NCBI RefSeq assembly: GCF_048773025.1 | Contig: NC_133546.1 | Location: forward strand, 91,219,104-91,283,103 | Reading direction: 5' to 3' | Source: Camelus bactrianus | Lineage: Eukaryota; Chordata; Mammalia; Artiodactyla; Camelidae | Length of the DNA: 64,000 bases | Translations under genes and position numbers: made by a program | The notes under the pieces: model-generated | The model's input: the letters and a program-made list of their open reading frames with translations, nothing else | The model's database searches: none | Told to the model about the DNA's origin: nothing | In this document: piece by piece, positions 50,376-63,260 of the stretch | Numbering within the stretch: the first letter of the stretch is position 1 | How the letters are laid out: every line of letters starts with the position of its first letter

Positions 50376-52067
50376 ATTGTCAACCAAAGAAGTATTAGTT
50401 CTTTGTAAGGGAAATGCATGTTAGACCATTTCATTTATCATTTTCTGTAATTCAGGCTTTTTCCCTCTGAAATACCATTTTCTGTCTGTGCACTAGGAAG
50501 CCACAGGGCTTTCCAAATTTCATCTGTCTGGGTTCTTGTCATGATGGCAATACTGCAGAATGTTGACAATTTTTAGGGACTCCTCTGAGATGACAGCAAC
50601 CCCTCAAATTCAGGAGCACTTCTCTAACTGATAACATCTCGCATGAAATGAAGTTTTTAAAATGTAACAGCTTCAGACGCTTAATGATGCCATAAATGCA
50701 AGGATGTTATATCTAAGCTCTTTAAATAAATCCTGTCATTGAAATAAAGGAAATACTATATTACAGCACTCTATGACTTTGTTATCTTTGCTATCAATTT
50801 ATCTGACTCTCTAAGACCAAAGAAAGCAAAGACTGAGATTGATCGTTACTACTGTGTGGTACACGTATTTGTGGATGAAGACAATACTGAAATGCACTGT
50901 TTAAGTTATTAAAATGGACACTAAACAGCTGCTTTATGCACATGCATAAACAGAACAGGGAGCTGGGTGCAGGGAGCAGACACTGAGCTTCCTGGATCAG
51001 AGACCCAACATAGCAGTCCAGCCAAGCAGTCCACCTGTTTTATATTTATGTCCCTGCAAAATTAGCAGTGAGAGTCTGAAATGAACTTTGGGGACACTGG
51101 CAAACAGCTGTCATGATTACTAATGTGGGACACCAGGATTCTACAGTGTTTAGTTGGCATCTTTGCACAACCAGTTCTTTTCCACTAAAGCCTCTAGTAA
51201 TTGCTGGTCCCACATCCAGGCTGAGGAATCATCTCATGTGGTGTTTGGGAGGGAGGCAAGTGGAGTCAGGACCCATGTTAAGGCTGGGTGGGTAATAATC
51301 TGGTTCTAGTACAGGAAAAAGGAAAGTAGGTCAGGTGGGAAGGAGAATGACTGGATTTAAATTTTGTTTCTTGAGTAAGCTAAATACATATCATCATGTC
51401 AAGTTTCTTTGTTTATATTCCATGTGCTGTCACCGAATAACTACTGAATTGTGGGGACAAAAAAAGCCTGGGTTTTAGAATTGACCCTGCCCCTAACCAG
51501 CCAGAGTCCAGGTACCTCTGGGGGTCCAAGGAGGGGGCTGCACCCTCAGGTGTCCCTCCACTGCAGCAGTTTGGGCACTTGGGTGGTCTAGATTTTTTGC
51601 TGTGGAAGACTGGCCCACTTGTAGTACATTAAGCATCTGCAAGGCTCTCAACAGGTATCCATGGTGGTCCCAGGACTGTAACATCCAAGCGTTCCTTTCC
51701 ACCCACGTTTGCAAATGACCCTCAAGGGGTTAGTATTAACCCTGGGTGAGAATTATGAAAAATTATATGGTACCTCCATCCCTCCTGGCAAGTGAGGGCC
51801 CCTTATTTACAAATGAACACGAAGTGTTAGCACCACATTTTAACAACAGAACATGTGAAAACGTGGCGACAGTGATGCTCACCTGTTTGCTTCTGCTTCC
51901 CAGTGCAACTTCAGCCTCCGTCAGAGGACCTCAGCTGCCCCAGCGAACAGGGCCTTCTGTACAGGGAATGGGCTCCTCCTGAAGCATAGACAAGAAGCAG
52001 CCCTTAGATCTCATCAGGTGAGCTGCTGTGGAGAGCAATCCAGTGGGAAGGGCTCAGTGTTGCCCTC
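50376..52067. other. Unassigned non-coding stretch
   Basis: No repeat or gene recognised with confidence. Short open frames of 60-78 codons have no familiar motif and no start, splice or promoter context. Confidence 0.5.
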
Positions 52068-52490
52068 ATGGCATCTGAGTGTGACAGTCCTCCAAGAGTG
52101 TTACCAACCAGGAAGCTCACAGGAGCTCTGAGCTTTGTTGCCCCAAGTCTTTACTGGAGGCTTTATTACAAAGACATGATTTACTGGGTCACTACCGACA
52201 TGGCTAAACCAAACCCTAACTGTAACTCAAACCTTTACTTAGCCCTAACCATTGAGCCCATTCCTCTCCTGGTGGTCACTCATTTGTCACAAAGCTCAAA
52301 GCCCCACTCTTCTAATCACATGGTTGGTGTCTCTGGCTGGCCAGTCCCCATCCTGAGTCATCTCATGAACACAAGCCATCCAAGGGTCCACCATGAATAG
52401 AAAAGACACTCCTATCTTGGGAAATTTCAAGGCTTTAGGGGTTGCCATCCAGGAACTGGGACCAAAGACCTACCAAATTCTTCATCAAAC
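52068..52490 (+). mobile_element. Possible old interspersed-repeat relic, perhaps an LTR fossil
   Basis: The segment with CTTCTAATCACATGGTTGGT, GACACTCCTATCTTGGGAAA and AGGAACTGGGACCAAAGACC resembles a mammalian interspersed repeat that I remember only loosely, possibly a solitary endogenous-retrovirus LTR. Family and ends are uncertain. It lies directly left of the long L1. Confidence 0.3.
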
Positions 52491-52534
52491 AGGAGTAAAT
52501 GTTAGATTTCACTTAAATTATAAAATAAGAGACG

Positions 52535-54190
52535 GAGGACGGAGAAGGTGGAGGAGTAGAGGGACGCTCGTGGCTCACCCTCTCCCACAGATACAAGACC
52601 CACATCTACGGACCCACTCAGCCAACCAGAGAACCTGCGGAACTCCGACAGAACATTGCCCTCTTCAAAAGATAAGGACACCAAAAATCTGGCAGGAGAA
52701 AAGGAAAAAAGAAAGAGCAAAAGGCAAAGCAGCGTGGGACGGGTCCCGCGGGGAGGGAGGGGCAAAGGAGGACTGGCCCTCGCTCGCTGGGTCTTCCCTC
52801 TCCAACTGAGAGGCCAGCGGGACTGAGGGGGATCCGCCGAGGCTCGGATCTGTACAGAGCAGCCCTAGACTGACAGAACTAAGTTAAACGGGCACAGAGC
52901 GTCCCCCTCGACACCCAGCCTGAGACGGGCCGGCAACGGCGGGAAGGGCCAGGCTGCAAAAGCCGGGCGGAGGACGGAAGTGGCTGCACGGAGGCAGCCC
53001 CGGGGGAACGCAAGGTGCTGCCTGCCGTGGCAGTGGGTGCACAGGGCAGAACAACCTGGGCCCTCCATAAAACAGCACGGATGATATGCTCTCGGGGGAA
53101 TGGTGCATAACCCCATCTCGGAAAACCTGTGGAAACTTTTCGGGGGAAGAGAGGTGGGGCTCAGGCACAGCAGCCATATCGCTATATCCACCGGTGCTAG
53201 CACCCAGACGGGGGCGGGAGCGAAACCTGCATCTGCACGGAAGGGCTTAGCAGCCTCAAAGGCCAGACTGAGACTGGCCTGCAGCCCGGGGCAGATAGGA
53301 TCCTTTCATCCTTGTGCCTCAGAGAACTTGCTCCACAAAGACAAACAAGGAGCTGGGTTTTGGCTCGGAGCAGGGACAAGGCTGTCCCTCGGTCTTCCCC
53401 GAGCCCACCTGCGGAGCGCCGACCAGGGCAGAGAGTGCAGCCACACAGAGCAGCGGAGCTACCGGTGGCGCAGGTAGAGGGAGAGCGGCCCCCCCGCCTC
53501 TTGGGCAGGAACAGAGCCCCTGACCGAGGTGCTGGGGCACGACCCGCCCTCCTACACGGCCAGTCTGCAACATCTGACTGCGGCATCCAGAGGGGCAGCG
53601 ACCCGCCTGCCCACAGCAGAGAGCTGCACCTGACCCAGTGTTAGGAGGAGGCACGATTGGCTTGCCGACAGGTGCTGGGAGCAGCACAGAAGAGGGCGCC
53701 AACGGAGGGCCTCTGAAAACAGCAAGCTGAGCTTCCAAAACAGGACGAAGACAGAAAGTCTTCACATTAAAAGCACACAGACTCCAGGAGAACACCGACA
53801 ACCCCCCTTTTTTTTCTTTTTTTAAATCTGTTCTTACCTGTTCTATTTTCTATTACTCTCTTAATTTTTACTTCTTAATTCATTTCTATTTCTTTTGGGT
53901 TTTGATGTCCTGTTATTGATTAGACAGAGGTTTCAAATACATCTATTCATCTCCCCCCACTTTTTAAAAGGTTTTAAAAGGACATCTCAACCCGATTAAT
54001 ACTCTGCTTCAATTCGCTCTTCTATTATTCATTATACACTGTTTTCAAAACCTCTTTCTCCCTTCTTTTAAAATTCTTTCTCTCTCTCTTTTATTTTTTT
54101 TCCTAAGTTCTATTCCTAAATAGGCATTAGATAGATAAAACCCTTAAGGACCATAATAGACAACTGATATTCCATAAACCACAGTGCCAG
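52535..54190 (+). promoter_or_regulatory. L1 5' untranslated region with internal promoter
   Basis: GC- and CpG-rich from about 52730 to 53720, then pyrimidine-rich to about 54110, leading into ORF1. Family knowledge places the internal promoter in this region. Open frames of 70-160 codons on both strands reflect its GC content and do not look like proteins. Confidence 0.7.
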
Positions 54191-54199
54191 AGAGGTATG

Positions 54200-55049
54200 A
54201 GAAAGATGAAGCAGAGAAACTTTTTCCAATTAAAAGAATGAGAAATCCCCTGAAAGAAAGATCAATGAAATAGATATCAATAGTCTACTAGATCAAAATT
54301 TCAAAAAAGGAGTGATCAAATTGCTGAAGGAATTAAAAGAGATAGTGTTTAGAGATATAAAATACATCAAAAATGAAATTGAAGCTATAAAGAAGAGCCA
54401 AGTAGAACGGGTAAACTCATTGACAGAGATGAGGAATGATCTAATAGCTGTGCAAAGCCGACTAGATAATGCAGAGGAATGAATTAGTGATCTAGAAGAC
54501 AGGGTGATAGAAAGCACCCATTCAGAAGAACTACAAGATAAGCAAATAAAAGATAATGAAAATAGCATAAGGGACCTATGGGATAATATAAAGCATCCCA
54601 ATCTTCACATAATAGGGGTCCCAGAAGGGGAAGAAAGATCAAAGGGGATTGAAAAGGTTTTTAAAGAAATCATGACTGAAAACTTCCCAAACTTAAAGAA
54701 GGAATCATATATCTAAGTACAGGAAGCTCAGAGGGTCCCAAACAGGAAGAACCCAAATAGACCCACACCAAGACATATCATAATCAAGATGGCCAGAGTC
54801 AATGATAAAGAAATGATTCTAAAGGCAGAAAGAGAAAAGCAAAGAATAAGTTACAAGGGAACCCCCGTAAGGCTCTCAGCTGATTTCTCTACACAAACAC
54901 TACAGACCAGAAGGGAGTGGCAAGATATATTCAAAGCCCTGAATGAAAAAAAGATGCAGCCTAGGATTCTTTATCCAGCAAGGCTATCCTTTAGGATAGA
55001 AGGAGAAATAAAGAGTTTCACAGACAAAAGAAAGGCTGCAGAAGTTTAG
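54200..55049 (+). pseudogene. L1 ORF1 remnant (RNA-binding chaperone)
   Basis: Encodes a decayed ORF1 protein, the trimeric nucleic-acid chaperone of L1. A coiled-coil-like stretch (KYIKNEIEAIKK..VNSLTEMRNDL) is followed by the RRM region (IRDLWDNIKHPNLHIIGVPE..FKEIMTENFPNL). The C-terminal domain follows (TPRHIIIK, RLSADFSTQTLQTRREWQDI, KMQPRILYPARLSF). In-frame stops lie near 54480 and at 54714, so no full product is possible. The true start is unclear. The final stop is TAG at 55047-55049. The gap to ORF2 is about 445 bp, longer than in human L1. Confidence 0.82.
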
Positions 55050-55493
55050 CAAAACTAAACCCATGCTAAAAGAAATATTGAAAGGGCTATTCTAAATAGA
55101 AAAGCAGCAGGACGCTACAGAAATGAGAAACTCACAACTGGAAAGGTGATAACTCATGAATTACAAATAAAGTAAACACAAAATTATAAGACATACAAAT
55201 CACTGAGAGTGGGAGAGGGAGGCAGGAAAATATAGAATATTTTTTCTTTCTTTTTTAAATTTTTTTAACAGTAGGATGGGTTTGAGATCATGTTACTATC
55301 AGTTTAATAAAAACAGTTATAGTAATGGGTTAATACATTTACAAAAAAGGGTAACCACAAGCCAAAAATTTACAAGGGAGTCACAAAAATTAAATAAAAT
55401 CCATGATAATACAAAGGAAAATTACCAAACCACAAAAGGAAGAAGAAAGGAACAAAGAGGATATACCAATTCAACTGCAAAGATAAGTTCAAA

Positions 55494-58400
55494 ATGGCAA
55501 TAAACACACATCTATCATTAATTACTGTAAATGTTAATGGACTAAATGCTCCAGTCAAAAGACATAGAGTGGCAGACTGAATAATAAAGTAAGAACCTTC
55601 AATATGCTGCATGCAAGAGACCCACTTTAGGGAGAAGGACACATATAGATTGAGAGTGAAAGGATGGAAAAAGATATTCCATGCAAATGGAAAAGCCGAA
55701 AAAGCAGATGTTGCAGTACGGATTTCAGACAAAATAGACTTTAAAACAAAGGCCATAAAGAAAGATAAAGGACATTTTATAATGATTAAAGGAGTGATAC
55801 AAGATGAGGATATTACACTCGTTAATATATATGCACCCAATATAGGAGCCCCTAAATACATACAAGAATTACTAACAGAGATAAAGGGGGATATTGATGG
55901 GAATACAATCATAGTTGGAGATTTTAACACCACATTAACATCACTAGACAGATCTTCCAGACAGAAAATAAACAAGGCAAAAGAGAAATTAAATACTACT
56001 ATAGAAAAACTAGATTTGGTGGATATTTTCACAGCATTACACGCCCCAAAAATAGGAAATACATTCTTTTCAAGTGCACATGGAACATTTTCCAGGATCG
56101 ATCATGTATTTGGGCACGAAAGAAGCCTCAACAATTTTAAGAAGATAGAAATTATCTTAAGCATCTTTTCTGACCACAATGCCATGAAACTGGAAATCAA
56201 CAACAGAGAAACAAAGGCGAAAAAAAGGAAAGCATGGAGATTAAACAATATGTTATTGAAAAAACAATGGGTTAACGAGGAAATCAAAGCTGAAATTGAA
56301 AAATACCTTGAGACAAATTATAATGAAAGCACAACCACTCAAAACCTATGGGACACAGCAAAGGCAGTGCTAAGAGGGAAGTTTATATAGATACAGGCCT
56401 TCCTCAAAAAAGAAGAACAATCTCAAATAAACAATTTAACCCACCACCTGAATGAATGAGAAAAAGAAGAACAAAAAGCCCAAAAAGCAGCAGAAGGAAG
56501 GAAATAATAAAGATCAGAGGAGAATTAAATACAATAGAGATTAACAATACCATAGAAAAAATCAACCAAACCAAAAGCTGGTTTTTTGAAAAGTAAATAA
56601 AATCAACAAACCTCTGGCCAAACTCACAAAGAAGAAAAAAGAGAGAGCACAAATTAGCAAAATAAAAAAGGAAAATGGAGAAATTACAACGAACAAAATA
56701 GAAATATAGAATATCATATGAGAATATTATGAAAAACTATATGGAAACAAACTGGATAACCTAGAGGAGATGGACAAGTTTCTGGAGACATACTGTCCAC
56801 CAAAACTGAACCAAGAAGAATCTGAACACTTGAACAATCTGATCACTAGAAAGGAAATAGAAATAGCAATTAAAAACCTCCCTACAAATAAAAGTCCAGG
56901 ACCGGACGGCTTCACTGGGGAATTCTACCAAACATACAAAGAAGAACTCATACCAGTCCTTCTCAAACTCTTCCAGACGATTGAAAAGGAGGGAATACTC
57001 CCAAACTCATTCTATGAAGCCACCATCACCCTGATACCAAAACCAGACAAAGACACTACAAAAAAAGAGAATTATAGGCCAATATCACTGATGAACATAG
57101 ACGCCAAAATCCTCACCAAAATTTTAGCAAATAGAATCCAACAACACATAAAAAAGATTATACATCATGACCAACTGGGGTTCATCCCAGGGACACAAGG
57201 CTGGTTCAACATACGCAAATCAATCAGTGTAATACATCACATCAACAAGAGAAAGGACAAAAACCACATGATCATCTCAATCGATGCAGAAAAAGCATTT
57301 GATAAAATTCAACACCCATTTATGATAAACTCTCGCCAAAGTGGGTATAGAGGGAACATATCTCAACATAATAAAAGCTATATATGACAAACCTACAGCC
57401 AGCATAGCACTCAATGGTGAAAAACTCAAAAGCTTCCAACTAAAATCTGGGACAAGACACGGATGCCCACTATCACCACTCCTATTCAACATAGTCCTGG
57501 AAGTCCTAGACACAGCAGTCAGGCAAGAGAAAGAAATAAAAGGGATCCAAATTGGAAAAGAAGAGGTAAAAGTATCATTACATGCTGATGACATGTTACT
57601 ATATATAGAAAATCCTAAAAGGTCCACACAAAAGCTACTAGAGCTGATTGAAGAATTCAGCAAGGTAGCAGGCTACAAAATTAATGTTCAAAAATCAGTT
57701 GCATTTCTTTACACTAATGATAAATCAACAGAAAAAGAAAGTAAAGAAACAATTCCCTTTAAAATAGCACCCAAATAATAAAATATCTGGGAATAAATCT
57801 AACCAGGAGGTGAAAGAATTATACACAGAAAACTATAAACCATTGATGAAGGAAATTAAAGAAGACTTTAAAAAATGGAAAGATATTCCATGCTCTTGGA
57901 TTGGAAGAATCAATATTGTTAAAATGGTCACACTGCCCAAGGCAATCTACAGATTTAATGCAATCCCTATCAAATTACTGAGGACATATTTCACAGAACC
58001 AGAACAAAGCATAATAAAATTTATATGGAACCATCAAAGACCTAGAATTGCCAAAGCATTACTGAAGAGAAAGAAAGAGGCTGGAGGAATAACTCTCCCA
58101 GACTTCAGACAATACTATAGAGCTACAGTCATCAAGACAGCATGGTATTGGTACCAAAACAGACATATAGACCAATGGAACAGAACAGAGAGCCCAGAAA
58201 TGAACCCACAAACTTTTGGTCAACTCATCTTTGACAAAGGAGGCAAGAATATACATTGGAATAAAGACAGTCTCTTCAGCAAATGGTGTTGGGAAAACTG
58301 GACAGCAGCATGTAAAACAATGAAGCTAGAACACTCCCTTACACCATATACAAAAATCAATTCAAAATGGGTTAAAGACTTAAACATAAGACAAGATACA

Positions 58401-59279
58401 ATAAACCTCCTAAAGGAAAACATAGGCAAAATATTATCTGACATACACTTCAAAATTTTCCTCCTAGAAGAAATAAAAGCAAGAATAAACAAATGGGACC
58501 TAATGAAACTTACAAGCTTCTGCACAGCAAAGGAAACCAGAAGTAAAACAAGAAGAAAACCTACGGAATGGGAGAAAATTTTTGCAAGTGAAACCAACAA
58601 AGGCTTGATCTCCAAAATATATAAGCAGCTTATATGACTCATTAAGGAAAAAATAAACAACCCAATCCAAAAATGGGCAGAAGACCTAAACAAGCAATTC
58701 TCCAAGGAATACATACAAATTATCAAAAAGCACATGAAAAAATGCTCAATATCATTAATTATCAGAGAAATGCAAATCAAAACTACAATGAGATATCACC
58801 TCACACCTGTCAGAATGGCCGTCATTCAAAAATCCACAAATGACAAATGCTGGAGAGGCTGTGGAGAAAGGGGAACCCTCCTACACTGCTGGTGGGAATG
58901 CAGTTGGTGCAGCCACTATGGAAAACTGTGGAGATTTCTCAAAAGACTAGGAATAGACTTACCATATGACCCAGGAATCCCAATCCTGGGCTTGTATCCA
59001 GAAGGAACCCTACTTCAGGATGACACCTGCACCCCAATTTTTATAGCAGCACTATTTAAAATAGCCAAAACATGGAAACAGCCTAAATGTCCATCAACAG
59101 GTGACTGGATAAAGAAGAGGTGGTATATTTATACAATGGAATACTGCTCAGCTTTAAAAACCGACAACATAATGCCATTTGCAGCAACATGGATGCTCCT
59201 GGAGAATGTCATTCTAAGTGAAGTAAGCCAGAAAGAGAAAGAAAAATACCATATGAGATCTCTCATATGTGGAATCTAA
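55494..59279 (+). pseudogene. L1 ORF2 remnant (endonuclease and reverse transcriptase)
   Basis: Domains appear in the normal order. The apurinic-type endonuclease comes first (VNVNGLN near the start, [33 protein letters not shown]). The reverse transcriptase follows ([65 protein letters not shown]). The cysteine-rich C-terminus is [14 protein letters not shown] near 58848-58903. The catalytic YADD/FADD box reads HADD at 57581-57592. Stops occur at 55578 and 55590 within the first 35 codons, then at 56388 and 58635. The frame changes between 56390 and 56770, near 57325, and near 57780. It cannot make an active enzyme. Confidence 0.9.
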
Positions 59280-59602
59280 AAAACAAAAACAAAAACAAAC
59301 AAACAAACAAAAACAATGTGTAAATACAGGACAGAAATAGACTCACAGACAGAGAATACAGACTTGTGGTTACCAGGGGAGGTGGAAGGTGGGAAGGGAT
59401 AGACTGGGATTTCAAAATTGTAGAATAGATAAACAAGATTACACTGTATAGCACAGGGAAATATACACAAAATTTTATGATAACTCACAGAGAAAAAAAT
59501 GTGACAATGAGTGTGTATATGTCGATGAATGACTGAAAAATTGTGCTGAACACTGGAATTTGACACAACATTGTAAAATGATTATAAATCAATAAAAAAA
59601 AA
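59280..59602 (+). mobile_element. L1 3' untranslated region and poly(A) signal
   Basis: An A/C-rich run (AAAACAAAAAC type) follows the ORF2 stop. Next is the family-typical CTTGTGGTTACCAGGGGAGG segment, and finally AATAAA at 59591-59596 with eight or so further A residues. Confidence 0.85.
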
Positions 59603-59660
59603 TGATGCTCAGCTTTGCTAATCATTAGAGAAATGCAAATCCAACCAACAATGTATTGAA
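59603..59660 (+). mobile_element. Short older L1 ORF2 fragment
   Basis: ATGCTCAGCTTTGCTAATCA and TTAGAGAAATGCAAATCCAA match the ORF2 segment that also occurs at about 58741-58785 in the long L1, with more divergence. It lies immediately after the long L1's tail, so the long L1 may have inserted beside or into an older copy. Confidence 0.6.
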
Positions 59661-59787
59661 AAATCCAAAGTAATCAAAAGCAGAGCTTAGGACAGTGAAC
59701 CCTCTGTGCCCATCTGCTGCAAGGATCACGAGCTCCTGCCACCCTTGTTGGCAGACACTCAACATCTCTGCTACTATGCGATTCTGG

Positions 59788-59906
59788 GGTTTTTTTGGGG
59801 GGGTTAATGACGCTTATTTATTTTAATGGAGATAATGGGGATTGAAGCCAGGACCTTGTGTAGACGAGGCACAAGCTCTACTACTGAGCTGTAGCCTTTC
59901 CCCCTA
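59788..59906 (-). mobile_element. Camelid tRNA-Ala-derived SINE (Vic-1 type), diverged
   Basis: The + strand reads ATGGGGATTGAAGCCAGGAC, CTTGTGTAGACGAGGCACAA and CTACTACTGAGCTGTAGCC, the reverse complement of the SINE head. More diverged and shorter than the other copies, with no clear target duplication. Confidence 0.8.
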
Positions 59907-60303
59907 CCCAAGCTTTTCTGACGCACATCCAAGACATCATTTCAGCCCTAAATACTTCAGTGATTCAATACTCAGTTAACTATATTAAATTACACATTAC
60001 CCCAATGAACAGGCACTAAACTCAAAACAAAATGCCATGAGCCCTCCGGCCACACAGATGTGCATCCCCAAACTAGTCAGAGGACACTGGCTCACCTCTC
60101 ATGTGGACTCTTGGCAAGCTGTTCTGGAAAGGGGCTGCGCACATCAGGTCACAGACTTCTAAAGACCAGAACAAAGAGAGAAGGTCACATTAGGTAGTTT
60201 ATCTCACAGCAAAGATGGACAAAGAAATCAGTGCTGAAAACAAGGCACATCTTTGTCACTTAGTGTAAAATAAATGGAGTCTTGGGGCTGGTGGAAATGT
60301 TCT
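59907..60303. other. Unassigned non-coding stretch
   Basis: Nothing recognised; no long open frame. Confidence 0.5.
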
Positions 60304-60408
60304 CTGCTGTCCACCAAGGTAGCTGCCGGCCACCTTGGTGATCAAGTCCTTGAAATGTGGCTGAGGAACTGAATTTTCAGTTTACTTACTTTTGACTAAT
60401 TTCAATGT
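60304..60408 (+). mobile_element. DNA transposon relic, partial (hAT-like)
   Basis: CTGCTGTCCACCAAGGTAGC, TTGAAATGTGGCTGAGGAAC and TGAATTTTCAGTTTACTTAC match the same broad family of MITE-like repeats as the element at 46345, here as a shorter fragment. Confidence 0.55.
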
Positions 60409-61675
60409 GGACACGTGCAAACCCAGCCTTGAACGTGGCCTTTGCTTTCCAGCACTGATGGCCTGACAGCCGTCCCTGCACAGGTAGAAAGAAGGCACTT
60501 CCTGTGCAAACAGGGCAGGAGGCAGGAGGAAGAGATGGCACCAGTGTCCCCAGAGCCCCAGACAAAGTTCTGAGCAGTGGCCCTGAACTTGCTGCTGGGT
60601 CTCCAGCTGCTTTAGAGAGGTGATGACACCCTACAACATGCAAGGCCCATCCACTCTCCAGGAGAACCCAATGTGGAGAAAAATTTACTTCCAGCATCAC
60701 AGGGTGACAGAACTCCCAAAGCCCCACCGTGCATCCACAGATGGTCAAGCACAGGGCGTCCTTCCCGAGTCTGGGGCCCACAAACAGGGGAGGGCTCCCC
60801 TGACTGGTGCCTTCACCTCAGGGCAGAAGATGAGCATGAGTTCCTGCACCTCCTACTCTCCACCTAACCTGAAACCATAATAAAGCAGGTTATTAAACAG
60901 AAATCAGAGAGTCAAAGCATATGACTGCCAAGAGTTTCCCTTGAGGAGCTCCCCCAAGGTGACAGCAAAGCTAAGACCAAGAGGAGGGAGAGAAGGCTTT
61001 CTGTCCCCAACAGGTGAGGGTCCTGTTGTCACCTAACAGACACCTAATGCAGCGGTCAGCAGCCATCCCCGGCTTCACCAGAACCTCCCAGAAGGAGGCT
61101 GGCCCCTCAAGCTCCTGGTCACCTGTGCCTGAATCCTGTGCGCAGAATACATGTGATAGGTGCACTCGGAGCCAGCACACACACGAGCTGTTCCCGGGCC
61201 TCCCACACTAGGAGTGTGTGTGTGTTGGGGGGACATGCTCAGGAAGGAGAGCACCGGATGTTGAGGCACAGCTTGCAAACAGGAACGAGGGTGGTGTCTG
61301 TGGGAGCCTATGCATCTACAGAAAGGTAGAGGAATGTCACCACTATTGTGCTGTGGTCTCCAGGACATATTTACTGTCCACTGCAAAGTGGAGACGGGTG
61401 ATCGGCCCACCTGCGCCAGCAGGGCAGAAGGGCATTTGGAAGGTGACTGAGTGCAAGTGGGCCGGCCAGTGGGTGGCATCGCGGGGACAGTGCACACAGA
61501 CAGGGGTCTCTACTGGTGGTAAAGCACCTGCCTACCAGCAGTGCCCCTCCAAACGGGCCATCCAGCCATCTATGATGCTTCCTGCTGCCACAGCCAATGA
61601 GCTCAAATTTTTGCCCCCAAACCAAACCACAGAAAGACGGTGAGCGGCTATGAAAGTCAACATTAGAAACAAGCA
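60409..61675. other. Unassigned sequence
   Basis: Moderate GC content. Overlapping short open frames on both strands (up to about 140 codons) show no motif that I recognise and no splice context. No repeat identified. Confidence 0.5.
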
Positions 61676-62104
61676 GGCAGCAACGTGGGTGGACTTGGAG
61701 AGTGCCATTTTAAGTGAAATAAGCCAGAAAGAGAAAGAAAAACACCATGTATCATTCATATGTGGAATCTAAAAAAGACACTAATGAACTCATCTACAAA
61801 ACAGAAACAGACTCACAGTGTTAGTAAACAATCTTCTATTACTGGTGGTGGGGAAATAGGGGCTGAGAAGGGATAAATTCAGAAGTTTGAGATTTGCAAA
61901 TATTAACTATATATAAAAATAGATAAAACAAATTTCTGTACAGCACAGGTAATTATACTCAATATCTTCTAATAACCTTTAATAAAAGAGAATATAAAAA
62001 TAAATATATGTATGTAACGCATGACTGGGACACTATGCTGTACACAAGACATTGACACACTGTAACTAACTATACATCAATTAAAAAACAAAACAAAACA
62101 AAAC
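61676..62104 (+). mobile_element. 5'-truncated L1, 3' end
   Basis: End of ORF2 (GCAACGTGGGTGGACTTGGA, AAGTGAAATAAGCCAGAAAG, CATATGTGGAATCTAAAAAA). Then the 3' untranslated region (GACTCACAGTGTTAGTAAAC, CACTATGCTGTACACAAGAC, AACTATACATCAATTAAAAA). Then an AAAAC-repeat tail. A different and older subfamily from the long L1, judging by the 3' end. Confidence 0.85.
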
Positions 62105-63076
62105 AGTGGAAAACTATTGTAAAACAAAAAGTTTAACAAGTATACACACATACAAATTAAAAAGAATAAATGACATCACCAAAAATTTCAGGTTGGGTTT
62201 AGATGGAAGAATTTGAAAAACAGAATGAAACAAACCTTCTCCAGAAAGCAGAGATTCAGAGCAAGATCAACATTTTTGGTTACTGAACAACTTCCCGGTG
62301 CCAGCCAGGGCCACCACCACCCTGGGGCCTCACCACAGACACGGTGTCCCCGGCAGCTGGGGGATGGCAAACCCATTTGTCTAATTTGTGGCAGTTTGAA
62401 GGCCACATCCACCCTTAACATCTCCATCTATATTAGTGGGAGCCCACACGGATGCCAAACGTATTTTGCCACCACTTTCCTTGGAGACACGAACATAACC
62501 ACCAAGGAGAAGTCAGTGTCTGGAGTCTGGATGTGATGGGATGTAGCGCGAGGAGCCAGGCACCTTCCACCTTCCAAAGTCCACCCGGTGGACCGACTGG
62601 AAGACATTACCCCTATTTCTAAAAGGACCAAAGCAACAGTGCAGAATTCCAGGCTGGAGCTGAGGAGGCTGCACTCGGCTTAGCTGCAGGCCATCTTTTT
62701 ATCTATGTTTCGGAAGCAACCATCCACTCATAAGTCAAAGCTTTAAGATCAACTGACAGCTATTCATAACATCTTTTCTAGATGCCCAGTGCTACGTTCC
62801 TCACTCAGGAGAGTCATTACACAGTGTAGACTTGAGACCGAGGCCCAGGTGTCACAAGGAAGGAGACACCAAGGATGTTTGTCAGTGGGGCAGCGGGGCC
62901 CAGCCCTCATCCACCTCCTGAGAGTTGGAAGGTCTGTCCACTGTGGGGGCCTGTCTCCCAGGGCTGGGGGGCCTTAGAGAGTCCCAGACACCTCGGAAAA
63001 GCTGTGCTTGTGTCCAGGGATAGACAATGAGAATTTAAGGGTCTGGGCAGTTAAGGATCTCATCGGTCCCAGATTT
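62105..63076. other. Unassigned sequence
   Basis: No recognisable gene or repeat. An open frame of 107 codons at 62213-62536 has no known motif and no exon-like boundaries that I can defend. Confidence 0.5.
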
Positions 63077-63090
63077 TTCTTTTCCAAAGT

Positions 63091-63246
63091 TTTTTTTTTT
63101 TAAGTATTTTTCATTACTATTTTTATTTATTTATTTATTGTGGGGAGATAATTAGGTTTATTTATTTTACTGGAGGTGCTGGGGACTGAACCCAGGACCT
63201 CGTGTGTGCTAAGCACCCACTCTACCACTGTGCTGTACCCTCCCCA
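63091..63246 (-). mobile_element. Camelid tRNA-Ala-derived SINE (Vic-1 type)
   Basis: The + strand reads T-rich tail, (TTTA)n, TGTGGGGAGATAATTAGG, then CTGGGGACTGAACCCAGGAC, GTGTGTGCTAAGCACCCACT and GTACCCTCCCC. This is the reverse complement of the SINE, including the AGC anticodon position. Target duplication TTCTTTTCCAAAGT at 63077-63090 and TTCTTTTCCCAAGT at 63247-63260 (13 of 14). Confidence 0.92.
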
Positions 63247-63260
63247 TTCTTTTCCCAAGT

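Larger units (their letters stand above)
52535..59602 (+). mobile_element. Nearly full-length L1 retrotransposon, inactive
   Basis: About 7.07 kb. It begins with a GAGGACGGAGAAGGTGGAGG start like other mammalian L1 5' ends and ends at an AATAAA signal with a short A tail. It contains a 5' untranslated region, ORF1, ORF2 and 3' untranslated region in order. Both frames are broken: ORF1 has in-frame stops, and ORF2 has several stops and three frame changes. No convincing target-site duplication was found around the two ends. The preserved length and moderate decay suggest a fairly recent but not current insertion. Confidence 0.9.

Noticed and set aside
52205-52255. Telomere-like CCCTAAC words
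   Set aside because: Only isolated imperfect words (CCCTAACTGTAAC, GCCCTAACC), not a tandem TTAGGG/CCCTAA run.
52880-53800. Overlapping long open frames of 97-160 codons on both strands
   Set aside because: They lie in the GC-rich 5' untranslated region of the L1, where stop codons are rare, and have no recognisable domains.
61218-61643. 141-codon open frame in the right-hand flank
   Set aside because: No domain, no initiation or splice support, and an equally long frame runs on the opposite strand.
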